Positions 8,315 through 16,311 of a DNA stretch of 20,982 nucleotides are shown one piece after another. The position numbers were made by a program, and so were the translations under genes. Position 1 is the first letter of the stretch. Each line of letters opens with the position of its first letter. The notes below the pieces were generated by a model. It worked only from the letters and a program-made list of their open reading frames with translations, did not search any database and was not told where the DNA came from. Source of the stretch: an uncultured Bacteroides sp. (lineage in GTDB: Bacteria; Bacteroidota; Bacteroidia; Bacteroidales; Bacteroidaceae); assembly GCA_900556845.1 (NCBI GenBank), contig USQO01000030.1:1-20982 (forward strand), in the 5' to 3' direction.

Positions 8315-8354
8315 TCAACAGAAAAACTACTATTTAGGCTTGAATACTAATAAT

Positions 8355-8948
8355 ATGGAAAAAAACTCGAATAAAATTACGAAAGAGATACTGATTCGTC
8401 TGTCTCAGGATGACGAATCAGCTTTCGATGTTATTTATTGGAGTTATAATACCCATGTCTATAATTTTGCCAATTCGCTTCTTTATTCACCTTCGGCTGC
8501 CCAGGATATTACTCAGAACGTATTTTTGAAAATCTGGGAAAAGCGTCATGAAATAGACCCCGAACAAAATTTTAATGCTTATTTGTTTACCATTGCCCGC
8601 AATCTGGTTTATAAGGAGACCGAGCACCGTTTGCTTGCAGAGCAGATAACTTTGGAGTTGCGTGAAGGCCGTGATGAAGCCGATTGTTCTACTGAGCAGG
8701 AGCTAGATATGCATTTCACCGAGGCTTATTATCATCGGCTTGTAGAGGCACTTCCTCCAGCTCGCCGTGAAATATTTAAGCTCAGCCGTTTTAAAAAAAT
8801 GTCTAATAAGGAAATTGCTACAAGGCTTTCTATTTCCGAAAAGACTGTTGAAACACAACTTTATCGTGCTACCGGCTATCTGAAAAAATATCTGCTTACA
8901 GAAGAAGGGGCAGGAATGATTATGCTGTTCCTGATAAATCAGTGGTGA
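8355..8948 (+). CDS. ECF sigma-70 factor of the PUL
   Basis: A 197-residue extracytoplasmic-function sigma factor that would direct RNA polymerase to PUL promoters. Region 2 spans about residues 20-92, with the helix DITQNVFLKIWEKR and the NFNAYLFTIARNLV segment; region 4 spans about 125-178, with the helix-turn-helix NKEIATRLSISEKTVETQLY. Length and spacing are typical of Bacteroides PUL sigma factors. A TTG at 8340 would add five residues, but the ATG at 8355 has a better start. It is the first gene of an apparent operon with two sulfatases, GH35 and GH29 (30 bp to the next gene). Its probable antagonist, the FecR-like protein at 16312, is not adjacent as is usual but 7.4 kb downstream. Confidence 0.93.
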   Translation: MEKNSNKITKEILIRLSQDDESAFDVIYWSYNTHVYNFANSLLYSPSAAQDITQNVFLKIWEKRHEIDPEQNFNAYLFTIARNLVYKETEHRLLAEQITLELREGRDEADCSTEQELDMHFTEAYYHRLVEALPPARREIFKLSRFKKMSNKEIATRLSISEKTVETQLYRATGYLKKYLLTEEGAGMIMLFLINQW

Positions 8949-8978
8949 GGCGATAACATGCTTTGTTAATACTAATAT

Positions 8979-10481
8979 ATGATTATGAATACAGTTATGC
9001 TTACAAAAAACTTTATAATCTATTCTTCATTGGGAATAGCAGGAGCTGCTTCTACTTTGTCAGCTCAACCCTCTTTTAATGTCGTTTATATTTTGGCTGA
9101 TGATATGGGATATGGAGATATTTCTTGCTACAATCCATCTTCTAAAATTTCTACGCCTACTCTCGATGCCTTGGCTGCTTCAGGAATGGTTTTTACGGAC
9201 GCACATAGTAATTCGGCAGTGAGTACTCCTACCCGTTATGGAACATTGACGGGTTGTTATTCTTTCCGTTCGCCCATGAAAAAAGGGGTACTGACAGGAT
9301 ATTCGGCTCCACTGATTGAAAAGAATCAGGAAACGGTAGCTTCTTTATTGCAGAGAAACGGTTATCAGACTGCATGTATCGGAAAGTGGCATTTAGGATT
9401 AAACTGGACGAAGAAGGATAAGTCAAAACCGCTGTTTACAGGTACTGAATGGGATTTGGGAGATACTTCCAACATCGATTATACAGCTCCAATATCAGGA
9501 GGTCCTACTGATTGTGGTTTTGATTACAGCTATATTTTGTCTGCATCATTGGATATGTCACCTTATGCTTACATAGAAAATGGACATATCACAGCTCCGG
9601 TGACTCGTTTTGCGAAAGACTATAAGGAAGAAGGAGTGCGTGGAGCACATTACCGTCACGGAGATTTAGCAGAAGATTTTCATCACGATGAATGTCTGTT
9701 TCAATTTACCCAAAAATCGGTCGATTATATCCTTGACGCTTCCAAGCAGGAAAAACCTTATTTCTTATATTGTGCATTAACGGCTCCTCATTCTCCCTGG
9801 ATGGTGAGTGAGGAATTCAAGGGACGCTCACAAGCCGGTGTATACGGTGATTTTGTTTGCATGGTTGATGAGGCCGTTCGCCGTTTGTGCGAAGCTGTAG
9901 AAAAAAGTGGAGAGGCAGACCGTACAATAATCATATTTACGACGGATAATGGAGCTATGTGGCAGGCTGCCGATATCGCAGAAACTGGTCATTATGCCAA
10001 TGGGGGCTGGAGCGGAGCTAAGTCTGATTTATGGGAAGGAGGGCATCGAGTACCTTTAATCGCTTCTTGTCCGGGAGTAATTCCTCAAAATACGAAATCG
10101 GATGCGCTGGTCAGTTCTGTAGATTTATTTGCAACTTTGGCCGAAATGAATCAGTTTACAATACCCGAAGGAGCTGCAAAAGACAGCTATAGCTATTGGC
10201 AAATATTAAGTGGCAAACAAACGGACCTTAATCATTCTTCCAGAACTTCTTTAGTTTATCATTCAGACAGTGGAAAACTGGCACTGCGCAAGGGAGAGTG
10301 GGTGTTGTTGGACTGTAAAGGTTCCGGTGGATGGTCGTTGCCTGAAAATGATGCTGACCCAAATGTAACGGTACAATTGTATAATTTGAAGACAGACCGT
10401 GCACAGAAAAAGAATGTGGCTTCTCTCTATCCGGAAAAAGTCAAGGAACTGAAAGCCGAATTGGATTTACTTCGGGAGTAA
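8979..10481 (+). CDS. Periplasmic S1-family sulfatase, serine type
   Basis: Removes sulfate esters from a glycan using a formylglycine residue. A signal peptide ends near SAQ (residues 28-30). The alkaline-phosphatase-fold core shows the metal ligands Asp41-Asp42 (ILADDMGYGD), the modification motif S-T-P-T-R with Ser82 as the residue converted to formylglycine, GKWHLG (Lys136, His138), His271 (APHSPW) and TTDNG (Asp323-Asn324), so the active site is complete. Serine in the motif means maturation needs an anaerobic radical-SAM enzyme (anSME), not seen in this window. In-frame ATGs at 8985 and 8997 are equally possible starts. I cannot assign the S1 subfamily, so which sugar and sulfate position it attacks is open; the segment after the motif resembles galactose-acting S1 sulfatases (low certainty). 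30 bp behind the sigma gene. Confidence 0.94.
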   Translation: MIMNTVMLTKNFIIYSSLGIAGAASTLSAQPSFNVVYILADDMGYGDISCYNPSSKISTPTLDALAASGMVFTDAHSNSAVSTPTRYGTLTGCYSFRSPMKKGVLTGYSAPLIEKNQETVASLLQRNGYQTACIGKWHLGLNWTKKDKSKPLFTGTEWDLGDTSNIDYTAPISGGPTDCGFDYSYILSASLDMSPYAYIENGHITAPVTRFAKDYKEEGVRGAHYRHGDLAEDFHHDECLFQFTQKSVDYILDASKQEKPYFLYCALTAPHSPWMVSEEFKGRSQAGVYGDFVCMVDEAVRRLCEAVEKSGEADRTIIIFTTDNGAMWQAADIAETGHYANGGWSGAKSDLWEGGHRVPLIASCPGVIPQNTKSDALVSSVDLFATLAEMNQFTIPEGAAKDSYSYWQILSGKQTDLNHSSRTSLVYHSDSGKLALRKGEWVLLDCKGSGGWSLPENDADPNVTVQLYNLKTDRAQKKNVASLYPEKVKELKAELDLLRE

Positions 10482-10516
10482 AATAAACTGATGAATTTAT
10501 CATTCAAGAAGATAGT

Positions 10517-11983
10517 ATGAATACACGTATATTTTCCATTGGGTTATTGGCCTCTACTACATTGTTTGCAGAAAAAATGGCAGCTCAGCAAAATGTATCT
10601 CCTAATGTGATACTGATTATGGCCGATGATTTAGGTTGGGGAGATGTTGGTTTCAATGGAAATCCAATAATTAAGACTCCTTGTTTGGATAGGTTAGCTT
10701 CTGAAGGAACTGTTTTTACACATTTTTATGCAGGAGCTCCTTTGTCATCTCCAACTCGTGCTAGTGTACTTACGGGACGAAATGCCTTTCGTACAGGTGT
10801 GTTTGCGCCTAATGAGGGGATTATTCGTCCGGAGGAGAAAACTCTTCCGGAATATTTACAGGCAATAGGCTATGAAACCGGACATTTTGGAAAATGGCAT
10901 TTAGGCACACTTACTTATAAAGAGAAAGATGCCAATAGGGGATGTCCGGAAAATCGCCATTTATATAATCCACCAGCAGAACATGGGTATGATGATGCTT
11001 TTGTTACAGAGTCTAAAGTTCCTACTTGTGATCCAATGTATGCTCCCAAAGACAATAACGGTCGTTTTTGGGATTATATTCGGGAAGGGGAGCCTCGTAA
11101 GTCTTATGGCACCTATTATTGGGGAGTAGATGGTAGGAAAGTGCAAGACAATCTTGATGGAGATGATAGCCGGATTATTATTGATCGTGTATTGCCTTTT
11201 ATTCAGCGATCTGTAGAAGATAAGAAGCCCTTTCTGGCAACAATATGGTTTCATACCCCTCATCTGCCTTGTGTTGCTGCTCCTGAATACGCTGCTATGT
11301 ATAAGAATTTATCCATAGAAGAACGTAATTATTATGGTTGTATAACAGCGATGGATGCACAGATTGAAAGACTGGTGCGGTATTTGAAAGAACAAAAGAT
11401 ATATGATAATACCATTCTTCTATTCTGTAGTGATAACGGTCCGGAATTGCGTACTCCAGGAACTGCAGGCGCTTTTAAAGGGAAAAAACGTTCCCTTTAT
11501 GAAGGGGGAATTCGAGTGCCGGCTTTTATGGTATGGAAGAATAAACAGTCTGTTTTTCCTAAAAACATTTCAGTGCCTTGCAGTACTTGTGACTATCTTC
11601 CTACGCTGGCAGATTTAACGGGGTTTGCCCTTGATAAAGAGAGAGCCTTGGATGGAGAATCATGGTTAGATTTATTGCAAGGAAATACAGAACATAGAAC
11701 TAATCCGTTAGTCTTTTGTTCGGGCACACAAGGAGCGGTCGTAGATGGATTTTATAAGCTTTATACGGATAAAGGGAAAATAGAGTTATTTGATTTGCAA
11801 TCAGACCCTTATGAAAATTTGGATATTAGTACTACTTATCCGAAGGAAACAGAACGTTTAAAGAATTACTTGTATAAGCAAATGGATGCTTATCAACAAT
11901 CGTTTGAGGGAAAAGAATATGGTATGGAATCTGTGGAACGTATGAAACAGTTGTGGCATTCTATATTTGAATCCTTGCATTAA
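10517..11983 (+). CDS. Second periplasmic S1-family sulfatase, serine type
   Basis: A 488-residue sulfatase with a signal peptide ending near residues 22-25 (MAAQQ). Metal ligands are Asp37-Asp38 (IMADDLGWGD); the motif is S-S-P-T-R with Ser77 as the predicted formylglycine, followed by ASVLTG. GKWHLG (Lys126, His128), His246/His249 (WFHTPHLP) and CSDNG (Asp306-Asn307) complete the site, and KKRSLYEGG (323-331) is typical of S1 enzymes. It differs strongly from the first sulfatase outside the motifs, notably in a 130-200 insert rich in Tyr, Gly and Asp, so the pair probably removes sulfate from different positions rather than being a recent duplication. Codon use is more A/T-rich than in the flanking GH35 and GH29 genes. 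35 bp after the first sulfatase, 32 bp before GH35. Confidence 0.94.
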   Translation: MNTRIFSIGLLASTTLFAEKMAAQQNVSPNVILIMADDLGWGDVGFNGNPIIKTPCLDRLASEGTVFTHFYAGAPLSSPTRASVLTGRNAFRTGVFAPNEGIIRPEEKTLPEYLQAIGYETGHFGKWHLGTLTYKEKDANRGCPENRHLYNPPAEHGYDDAFVTESKVPTCDPMYAPKDNNGRFWDYIREGEPRKSYGTYYWGVDGRKVQDNLDGDDSRIIIDRVLPFIQRSVEDKKPFLATIWFHTPHLPCVAAPEYAAMYKNLSIEERNYYGCITAMDAQIERLVRYLKEQKIYDNTILLFCSDNGPELRTPGTAGAFKGKKRSLYEGGIRVPAFMVWKNKQSVFPKNISVPCSTCDYLPTLADLTGFALDKERALDGESWLDLLQGNTEHRTNPLVFCSGTQGAVVDGFYKLYTDKGKIELFDLQSDPYENLDISTTYPKETERLKNYLYKQMDAYQQSFEGKEYGMESVERMKQLWHSIFESLH

Positions 11984-12015
11984 GCTTTAAGAATACAACT
12001 ACTAATACTATTATT

Positions 12016-14364
12016 ATGAAGAAAATTTTAAATGCAAGTATCGGTTGTCTGCTTGCTTTATGTCTGCTTGGAGGTGGAACTTTCTCGCCGGCACAAGCCG
12101 AGACTGTACAGAAAAAAGAGAGTTTTCAAGTCGGTAAACAAGCTTTTCTGCTGAATGGGAAACCTTTTATCATTAAAGCTGCCGAGATTCATTATCCCCG
12201 CATTCCGGAACCCTATTGGGAACATCGTATCCTTTTGTGCAAGGCTTTGGGTATGAATACCATCTGTCTGTATGTGTTTTGGAATCTGCATGAAACGGAG
12301 CCGGACCAATTTGATTTTTCCGGAAATAAGGACATTGCAAAATTCTGCCGTCTGGCCCAGAAACACGGCATGTATGTAATTGTCCGTCCGGGTCCTTATG
12401 TTTGTGCAGAGTGGGAAATGGGGGGATTGCCCTGGTGGCTGTTGAAGAAAAAAGATGTACAGCTTCGTACGCTTGACACTTATTACATGAGCCGGGTTGA
12501 GAAATTTATGAAAGAAGTAGGCAAACAATTATCCGGCCAGCAAATAACCAAAGGTGGCAACATCATTATGGTACAGGTAGAAAACGAGTACGGCTCTTAT
12601 GCTACCGACAAACCTTATGTATCCGCCATACGCAATATCGTCCGTAAATCCGGCTTTACTGAGGTTCCCTTGTTCCAATGCGACTGGAGCTCTAACTTTA
12701 TGAACAATGCATTGGATGATTTGCTTTGGACAGTAAATTTCGGGACTGGAGCCAATATAGATGCCCAGTTTAAAAAGCTGAAAGAAGTTCGCCCGGATTC
12801 ACCGCTTATGTGCAGCGAGTTCTGGAGTGGCTGGTTCGATCATTGGGGACGCAAGCATGAAACCCGTGATGCCTCTACGATGGTTTCAGGAATAAAAGAT
12901 ATGCTGGACCGCAATATATCTTTCAGTCTTTACATGACACACGGAGGAACTACCTTCGGATGGTGGGGTGGTGCCAATAATCCTCCTTATTCGGCCATGT
13001 GCAGCTCTTACGATTACGATGCTCCTATCAGCGAAGCAGGCTGGACCACCCCTAAATATTATCAGTTACGCGAGTTGCTTCAGCATTATCTGCCAGAGGG
13101 AGAAAAGCTGCCAGAACCTCCTGCAGCTATTCCGGTAATCAGTATCCCTGCTATTACCGAATGGAAATCAGCTCCCTTGTTTGATAATCTGCCCGAGCCG
13201 AAACTCTCGGATGCAATTCTTCCGATGGAAGATTTAGGCCAAGGATGGGGAACTATTTTGTATCGTACCACATTGGGCACAGATATAGAAGACACTCTTT
13301 ATATTGATGAAGTGCACGACTGGGCTCAGGTATTTGCCGACGGAAAACTCTTGGGACGTATGGACCGCCGTCGTGGAGAATTCAGTTTGCCTTTGACCGG
13401 AAAAATAGCGAAAGGAACTCGTCTGGATATTTTGGTTGAGGCCATGGGCCGTGTGAACTTTGATAAATCCATACACGACCGTAAAGGAATTACCCGCAGT
13501 GTTGAAGCTATGGTTCAAGGCCGGAAAACTCCGTTGAATAACTGGAAAATCTATAACCTTCCACCATTTTATGACTTTGTGGCGGATAAGCATTATCAAT
13601 CCCAGCGTTCAGTATCGTCTCCAGCCTATTATAAAGCGACATTCACTCTGGACAAAGTAGGAGATACATTCCTTGATATGCAGACTTGGGGAAAAGGTAT
13701 GGTTTGGGTAAACGGTCATGCTTTAGGACGTTTCTGGGAAATCGGTCCTCAGCAGACACTTTTTATGCCTGGATGCTGGCTTAAGAAAGGAAAGAATGAA
13801 ATTATTGTACTCGACTTGAAAGGTCCTTCACAGACGGTTGTCCGCGGATTGCAGCAGCCTATACTGGATATGCTCCGGAAAGAGCAAATCCGTTCCGGAC
13901 GCGTCAATAAAAATGATTTAAAGATGGAAAAGCTGGAAACGGTTCACCGTGGCACATTTAAAAAAGCTAACGGCTGGCAGGAAGTGAAGTTTGCCGGTGT
14001 GAAGTCGGGACGCTATTTTTGCTTGGAAACACTTTCTGGTTTTGGAACAGATAAGCAGACTGCGATAGCAGAACTGGACGTATTGGACAAGTCGGGTAAG
14101 CCGGTGTCGCGTGAAAAATGGCAGATTGTTTACGCTGACAGTGAAGAAACAGAGGGCGGAAACTATACAGCCGAGAAAGTATTTGATTTACAGGAAAGCA
14201 CTTATTGGCTGACGAAGAAAGGCTTAGCATTTCCGCACTGCATCATTATTGATTTAGGAAAGCAATACGAAATAGGCGGTTTCCGTATGTTGCCCCGTGC
14301 TGAAAAAGGAGCTCCTTCTGTTCCTGGAAACTATCAGGTACGTGTAGGAAATACCGTAAAATGA
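12016..14364 (+). CDS. GH35 beta-galactosidase with C-terminal F5/8-type domain
   Basis: Hydrolyses terminal beta-linked galactose; periplasmic. The signal peptide ends near AQA (26-28). The GH35 barrel (about 40-355) has the acid/base Glu191 in QVENEYGSY and the nucleophile Glu268 in CSEFWSGWFDHWG, plus the RPGPYVCAEW motif. Two beta-sandwich segments follow (about 390-630, including WVNGHALGRFWEIGPQQT), and then a discoidin-like (F5/8 type C, CBM32-like) region from about 650 to the end. At 782 residues it is within the family range, although the last domain stops soon after YQVRVG. GH35 enzymes of gut Bacteroidota often act on beta-1,3-galactose of host glycans; the linkage here is not readable from sequence. 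Downstream of the sulfatases and 52 bp before GH29. Confidence 0.95.
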   Translation: MKKILNASIGCLLALCLLGGGTFSPAQAETVQKKESFQVGKQAFLLNGKPFIIKAAEIHYPRIPEPYWEHRILLCKALGMNTICLYVFWNLHETEPDQFDFSGNKDIAKFCRLAQKHGMYVIVRPGPYVCAEWEMGGLPWWLLKKKDVQLRTLDTYYMSRVEKFMKEVGKQLSGQQITKGGNIIMVQVENEYGSYATDKPYVSAIRNIVRKSGFTEVPLFQCDWSSNFMNNALDDLLWTVNFGTGANIDAQFKKLKEVRPDSPLMCSEFWSGWFDHWGRKHETRDASTMVSGIKDMLDRNISFSLYMTHGGTTFGWWGGANNPPYSAMCSSYDYDAPISEAGWTTPKYYQLRELLQHYLPEGEKLPEPPAAIPVISIPAITEWKSAPLFDNLPEPKLSDAILPMEDLGQGWGTILYRTTLGTDIEDTLYIDEVHDWAQVFADGKLLGRMDRRRGEFSLPLTGKIAKGTRLDILVEAMGRVNFDKSIHDRKGITRSVEAMVQGRKTPLNNWKIYNLPPFYDFVADKHYQSQRSVSSPAYYKATFTLDKVGDTFLDMQTWGKGMVWVNGHALGRFWEIGPQQTLFMPGCWLKKGKNEIIVLDLKGPSQTVVRGLQQPILDMLRKEQIRSGRVNKNDLKMEKLETVHRGTFKKANGWQEVKFAGVKSGRYFCLETLSGFGTDKQTAIAELDVLDKSGKPVSREKWQIVYADSEETEGGNYTAEKVFDLQESTYWLTKKGLAFPHCIIIDLGKQYEIGGFRMLPRAEKGAPSVPGNYQVRVGNTVK

Positions 14365-14390
14365 AATATGCAGATTTTAGTCTATTGAAT

Positions 14391-14417
14391 TAATAAAAAT
14401 AATAAAAATAATAAAAA
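14391..14417 (+). repeat. Three tandem copies of a 9-mer abutting the GH29 start codon
   Basis: TAATAAAAA is repeated perfectly three times (14391-14399, 14400-14408, 14409-14417), and the last A of the third copy is the A of the GH29 start codon. It replaces a normal Shine-Dalgarno region. A/T-rich leaders are usual in this phylum, but an exact tandem repeat can change copy number by slippage and so alter translation. Confidence 0.9.
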
Positions 14418-16204
14418 TGAAAACAATAAAGCGTATTATTTATGGCAGCTCATTGCTTTTGCTGAGTGCAACCCCTTTATATGCCCAGCAAGAAATGAAC
14501 AAAATGTGGGGAGAAAGTCAGCAGGCCAAAGAATTATCGGTAACTGATGAACGTGGCCGTATGTTTGAATATGGCAACTATGCAATGTTCATACACTGGG
14601 GGCTTTATTCGCAACTGGCAAATGTGTGGAACGGAAAAACTTATTATGGCATTGGAGAATGGCTGATGGATATCAACATGGCCAATGCCGATAAGAACGA
14701 GTATAAAGCCACGGCAAAAACCTTCAACCCTGTGAAATTTGATGCCGAAAAAGTGGTTTTGCTGGCAAAGGCTGCCGGAATGAAATACATTATTATTACC
14801 AGTAAGCATCACGATGGTTTTGCCATGTATCATTCGGCCTGTGATGCCTTCAACATTGTAGACGCTACTCCTTTCAAGAGAGACCCGATGAAAGAACTTT
14901 CGGAGGCATGCAAAAAACACGGTCTGGGATTTGGGTTCTATTATTCGCATAATCAGGACTGGACCACACCGGGAGCTTCCGGTGCCCCTCGGGTAGATGC
15001 TGCGGGCAATCCGAAAACATTCGAAGACTATTTCCGTGAAAAGTGCCTTCCGCAGGTCGAAGAGATAACCAGCAACTATGGTAATATTGAGCTGGTATGG
15101 TTTGACACTCCGGGAAGTATTCCTCAGGAATATGCTCAGAAGCTGGTTGATGTAGTGCGTAAAAACCAGCCGAATGCTTTAGTTTCGGGTCGTGTCGGAT
15201 ATAATTTAGGCGACTACATGACACTGGGTGACATGGAAGTACCGTTAGAGAACATCGACGGTTTGTGGGAAAGCGTTGATGTAACGAACGATGCATGGGG
15301 CTATGCCTGGTACGACCAGAACTGGAAGTCTCCCAAACTGATTCTGAAAAACCTGATTTCAACAGTGGCCAGAGGAGGTACTTATATGCTGAATGTAGGT
15401 CTTGACGGAACCGGTGACATACCCGATATGGTATCGAAAACTTTACAAGCTTCCGGAAAATGGATTACCCGTTATCCGCAAGTAATTTACGGAGCCGGTG
15501 CTTCTCCCTGGAAACATGCATTGCCATGGGGAGATGTCGTATGCAATCAAGGTAAACTTTATCTATGTGTGTACGATTGGCCGACATCCGGAAAATTATA
15601 TTTACCCGGACTACGGAATAAAGTAAAATCGGCATCTGTATTGCAGGAAGATGGCAAAAAACAGCGTATCCGCTGTCGTCAGGAGAATGGATGGACAGAA
15701 TTTCAAATTCCCTATAAACAACCTGATGCTTTGGTCAGCATTATAGAGCTGGTACCAGTTGGTTCTGAAATTTCGGTAGATAATCTTCAGGCAGTTGACC
15801 CGGAAATGGGAATTAAAGACCTGTCTGTAAAATTTGCCAAGACAGAATCCTGCGATGTCTACAAGTCCAGTTGGATGGAGAAATTCGGCGAGTGGAAACA
15901 TGTTTACTGTACCGGTAATTTAAACCGTGGAGGAAAATTGACTTGGACGCTGGCTGTAAATACTCCGGGGGTATATCATCTGGAAATCAAAGCCAGAGGC
16001 AAGGGACGTGTTGTGTGGAAAGCAGAAACAGATGAGGGGTATGCTATCCAGAATCAGCAGGGAGTTTCTGATATATTCTGCAACCGTCCTATCGGCTGGA
16101 TTCGGATCGATAAGGCTGGAACGCATACTATTACTGTAAAACAGTTGGAAGGAGGAGTTGTAGATTTGTCGGCTATAACGCTTGTGCCTGTGGAGTTTGA
16201 ATGA
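14417..16204 (+). CDS. GH29 alpha-L-fucosidase
   Basis: Removes terminal alpha-linked L-fucose; periplasmic, retaining mechanism. The signal peptide ends near LYAQ (21-24). The catalytic barrel (about 45-360) has the hallmark segments FIHWGLYS (58-65), TSKHHDGFAMYHS (128-140), a predicted nucleophile Asp230 in LVWFDTPG, and LWESVDVTNDAWGY (283-296), in which Glu285 is a candidate acid/base. The C-terminal 150 residues (from about 440) form a carbohydrate-binding-like beta domain. At 595 residues it is somewhat longer than catalytic-only GH29 proteins because of that domain. Last gene of the sigma-sulfatase operon, followed by a terminator. Linkage preference (alpha-1,2 versus 1,3/1,4) cannot be read from the sequence. 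Confidence 0.95.
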   Translation: MKTIKRIIYGSSLLLLSATPLYAQQEMNKMWGESQQAKELSVTDERGRMFEYGNYAMFIHWGLYSQLANVWNGKTYYGIGEWLMDINMANADKNEYKATAKTFNPVKFDAEKVVLLAKAAGMKYIIITSKHHDGFAMYHSACDAFNIVDATPFKRDPMKELSEACKKHGLGFGFYYSHNQDWTTPGASGAPRVDAAGNPKTFEDYFREKCLPQVEEITSNYGNIELVWFDTPGSIPQEYAQKLVDVVRKNQPNALVSGRVGYNLGDYMTLGDMEVPLENIDGLWESVDVTNDAWGYAWYDQNWKSPKLILKNLISTVARGGTYMLNVGLDGTGDIPDMVSKTLQASGKWITRYPQVIYGAGASPWKHALPWGDVVCNQGKLYLCVYDWPTSGKLYLPGLRNKVKSASVLQEDGKKQRIRCRQENGWTEFQIPYKQPDALVSIIELVPVGSEISVDNLQAVDPEMGIKDLSVKFAKTESCDVYKSSWMEKFGEWKHVYCTGNLNRGGKLTWTLAVNTPGVYHLEIKARGKGRVVWKAETDEGYAIQNQQGVSDIFCNRPIGWIRIDKAGTHTITVKQLEGGVVDLSAITLVPVEFE

Positions 16205-16212
16205 TATGAAGT

Positions 16213-16254
16213 GCTGCTTTAACTGTAAACTAATGTTAAAGTAGCCCTTTTTTT
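16213..16254 (+). terminator. Intrinsic terminator after GH29
   Basis: An 11-bp stem pairs 16213-16223 (GCTGCTTTAAC) with 16235-16245 (GTTAAAGTAGC; one G-U pair) around an 11-nt loop, then CC and seven T (16248-16254). It closes the operon that begins with the sigma factor and separates it from the anti-sigma gene. Confidence 0.82.
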
Positions 16255-16282
16255 GATTCCTTTGTAAGGGATTTTATGTTTT
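16252..16282 (+). promoter_or_regulatory. Promoter of the anti-sigma gene
   Basis: TTTG at 16252-16255 is followed, after 19 bases, by TATGTTTT at 16275-16282, which fits the Bacteroides -33/-7 pattern with one mismatch (last T for G). Transcription would start near 16289, 23 bases before the ATG at 16312. The ATG at 16276 lies inside the -7 box and is therefore unlikely to be used. The -33 element overlaps the T-tract of the preceding terminator. Confidence 0.5.
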
Positions 16283-16311
16283 CAAGGATATACAATACAA
16301 AGTCGGAAAAA

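Noticed and set aside
8340..8354. TTG start of the sigma-factor gene five codons upstream
   Set aside because: ATG at 8355 gives the usual N-terminus and the upstream stretch looks like the shared A/T-rich leader.
8979..11983. The two sulfatases as a tandem duplication
   Set aside because: Only the family motifs are shared; the sequences between differ in length and content, so they are old paralogues or separate acquisitions.
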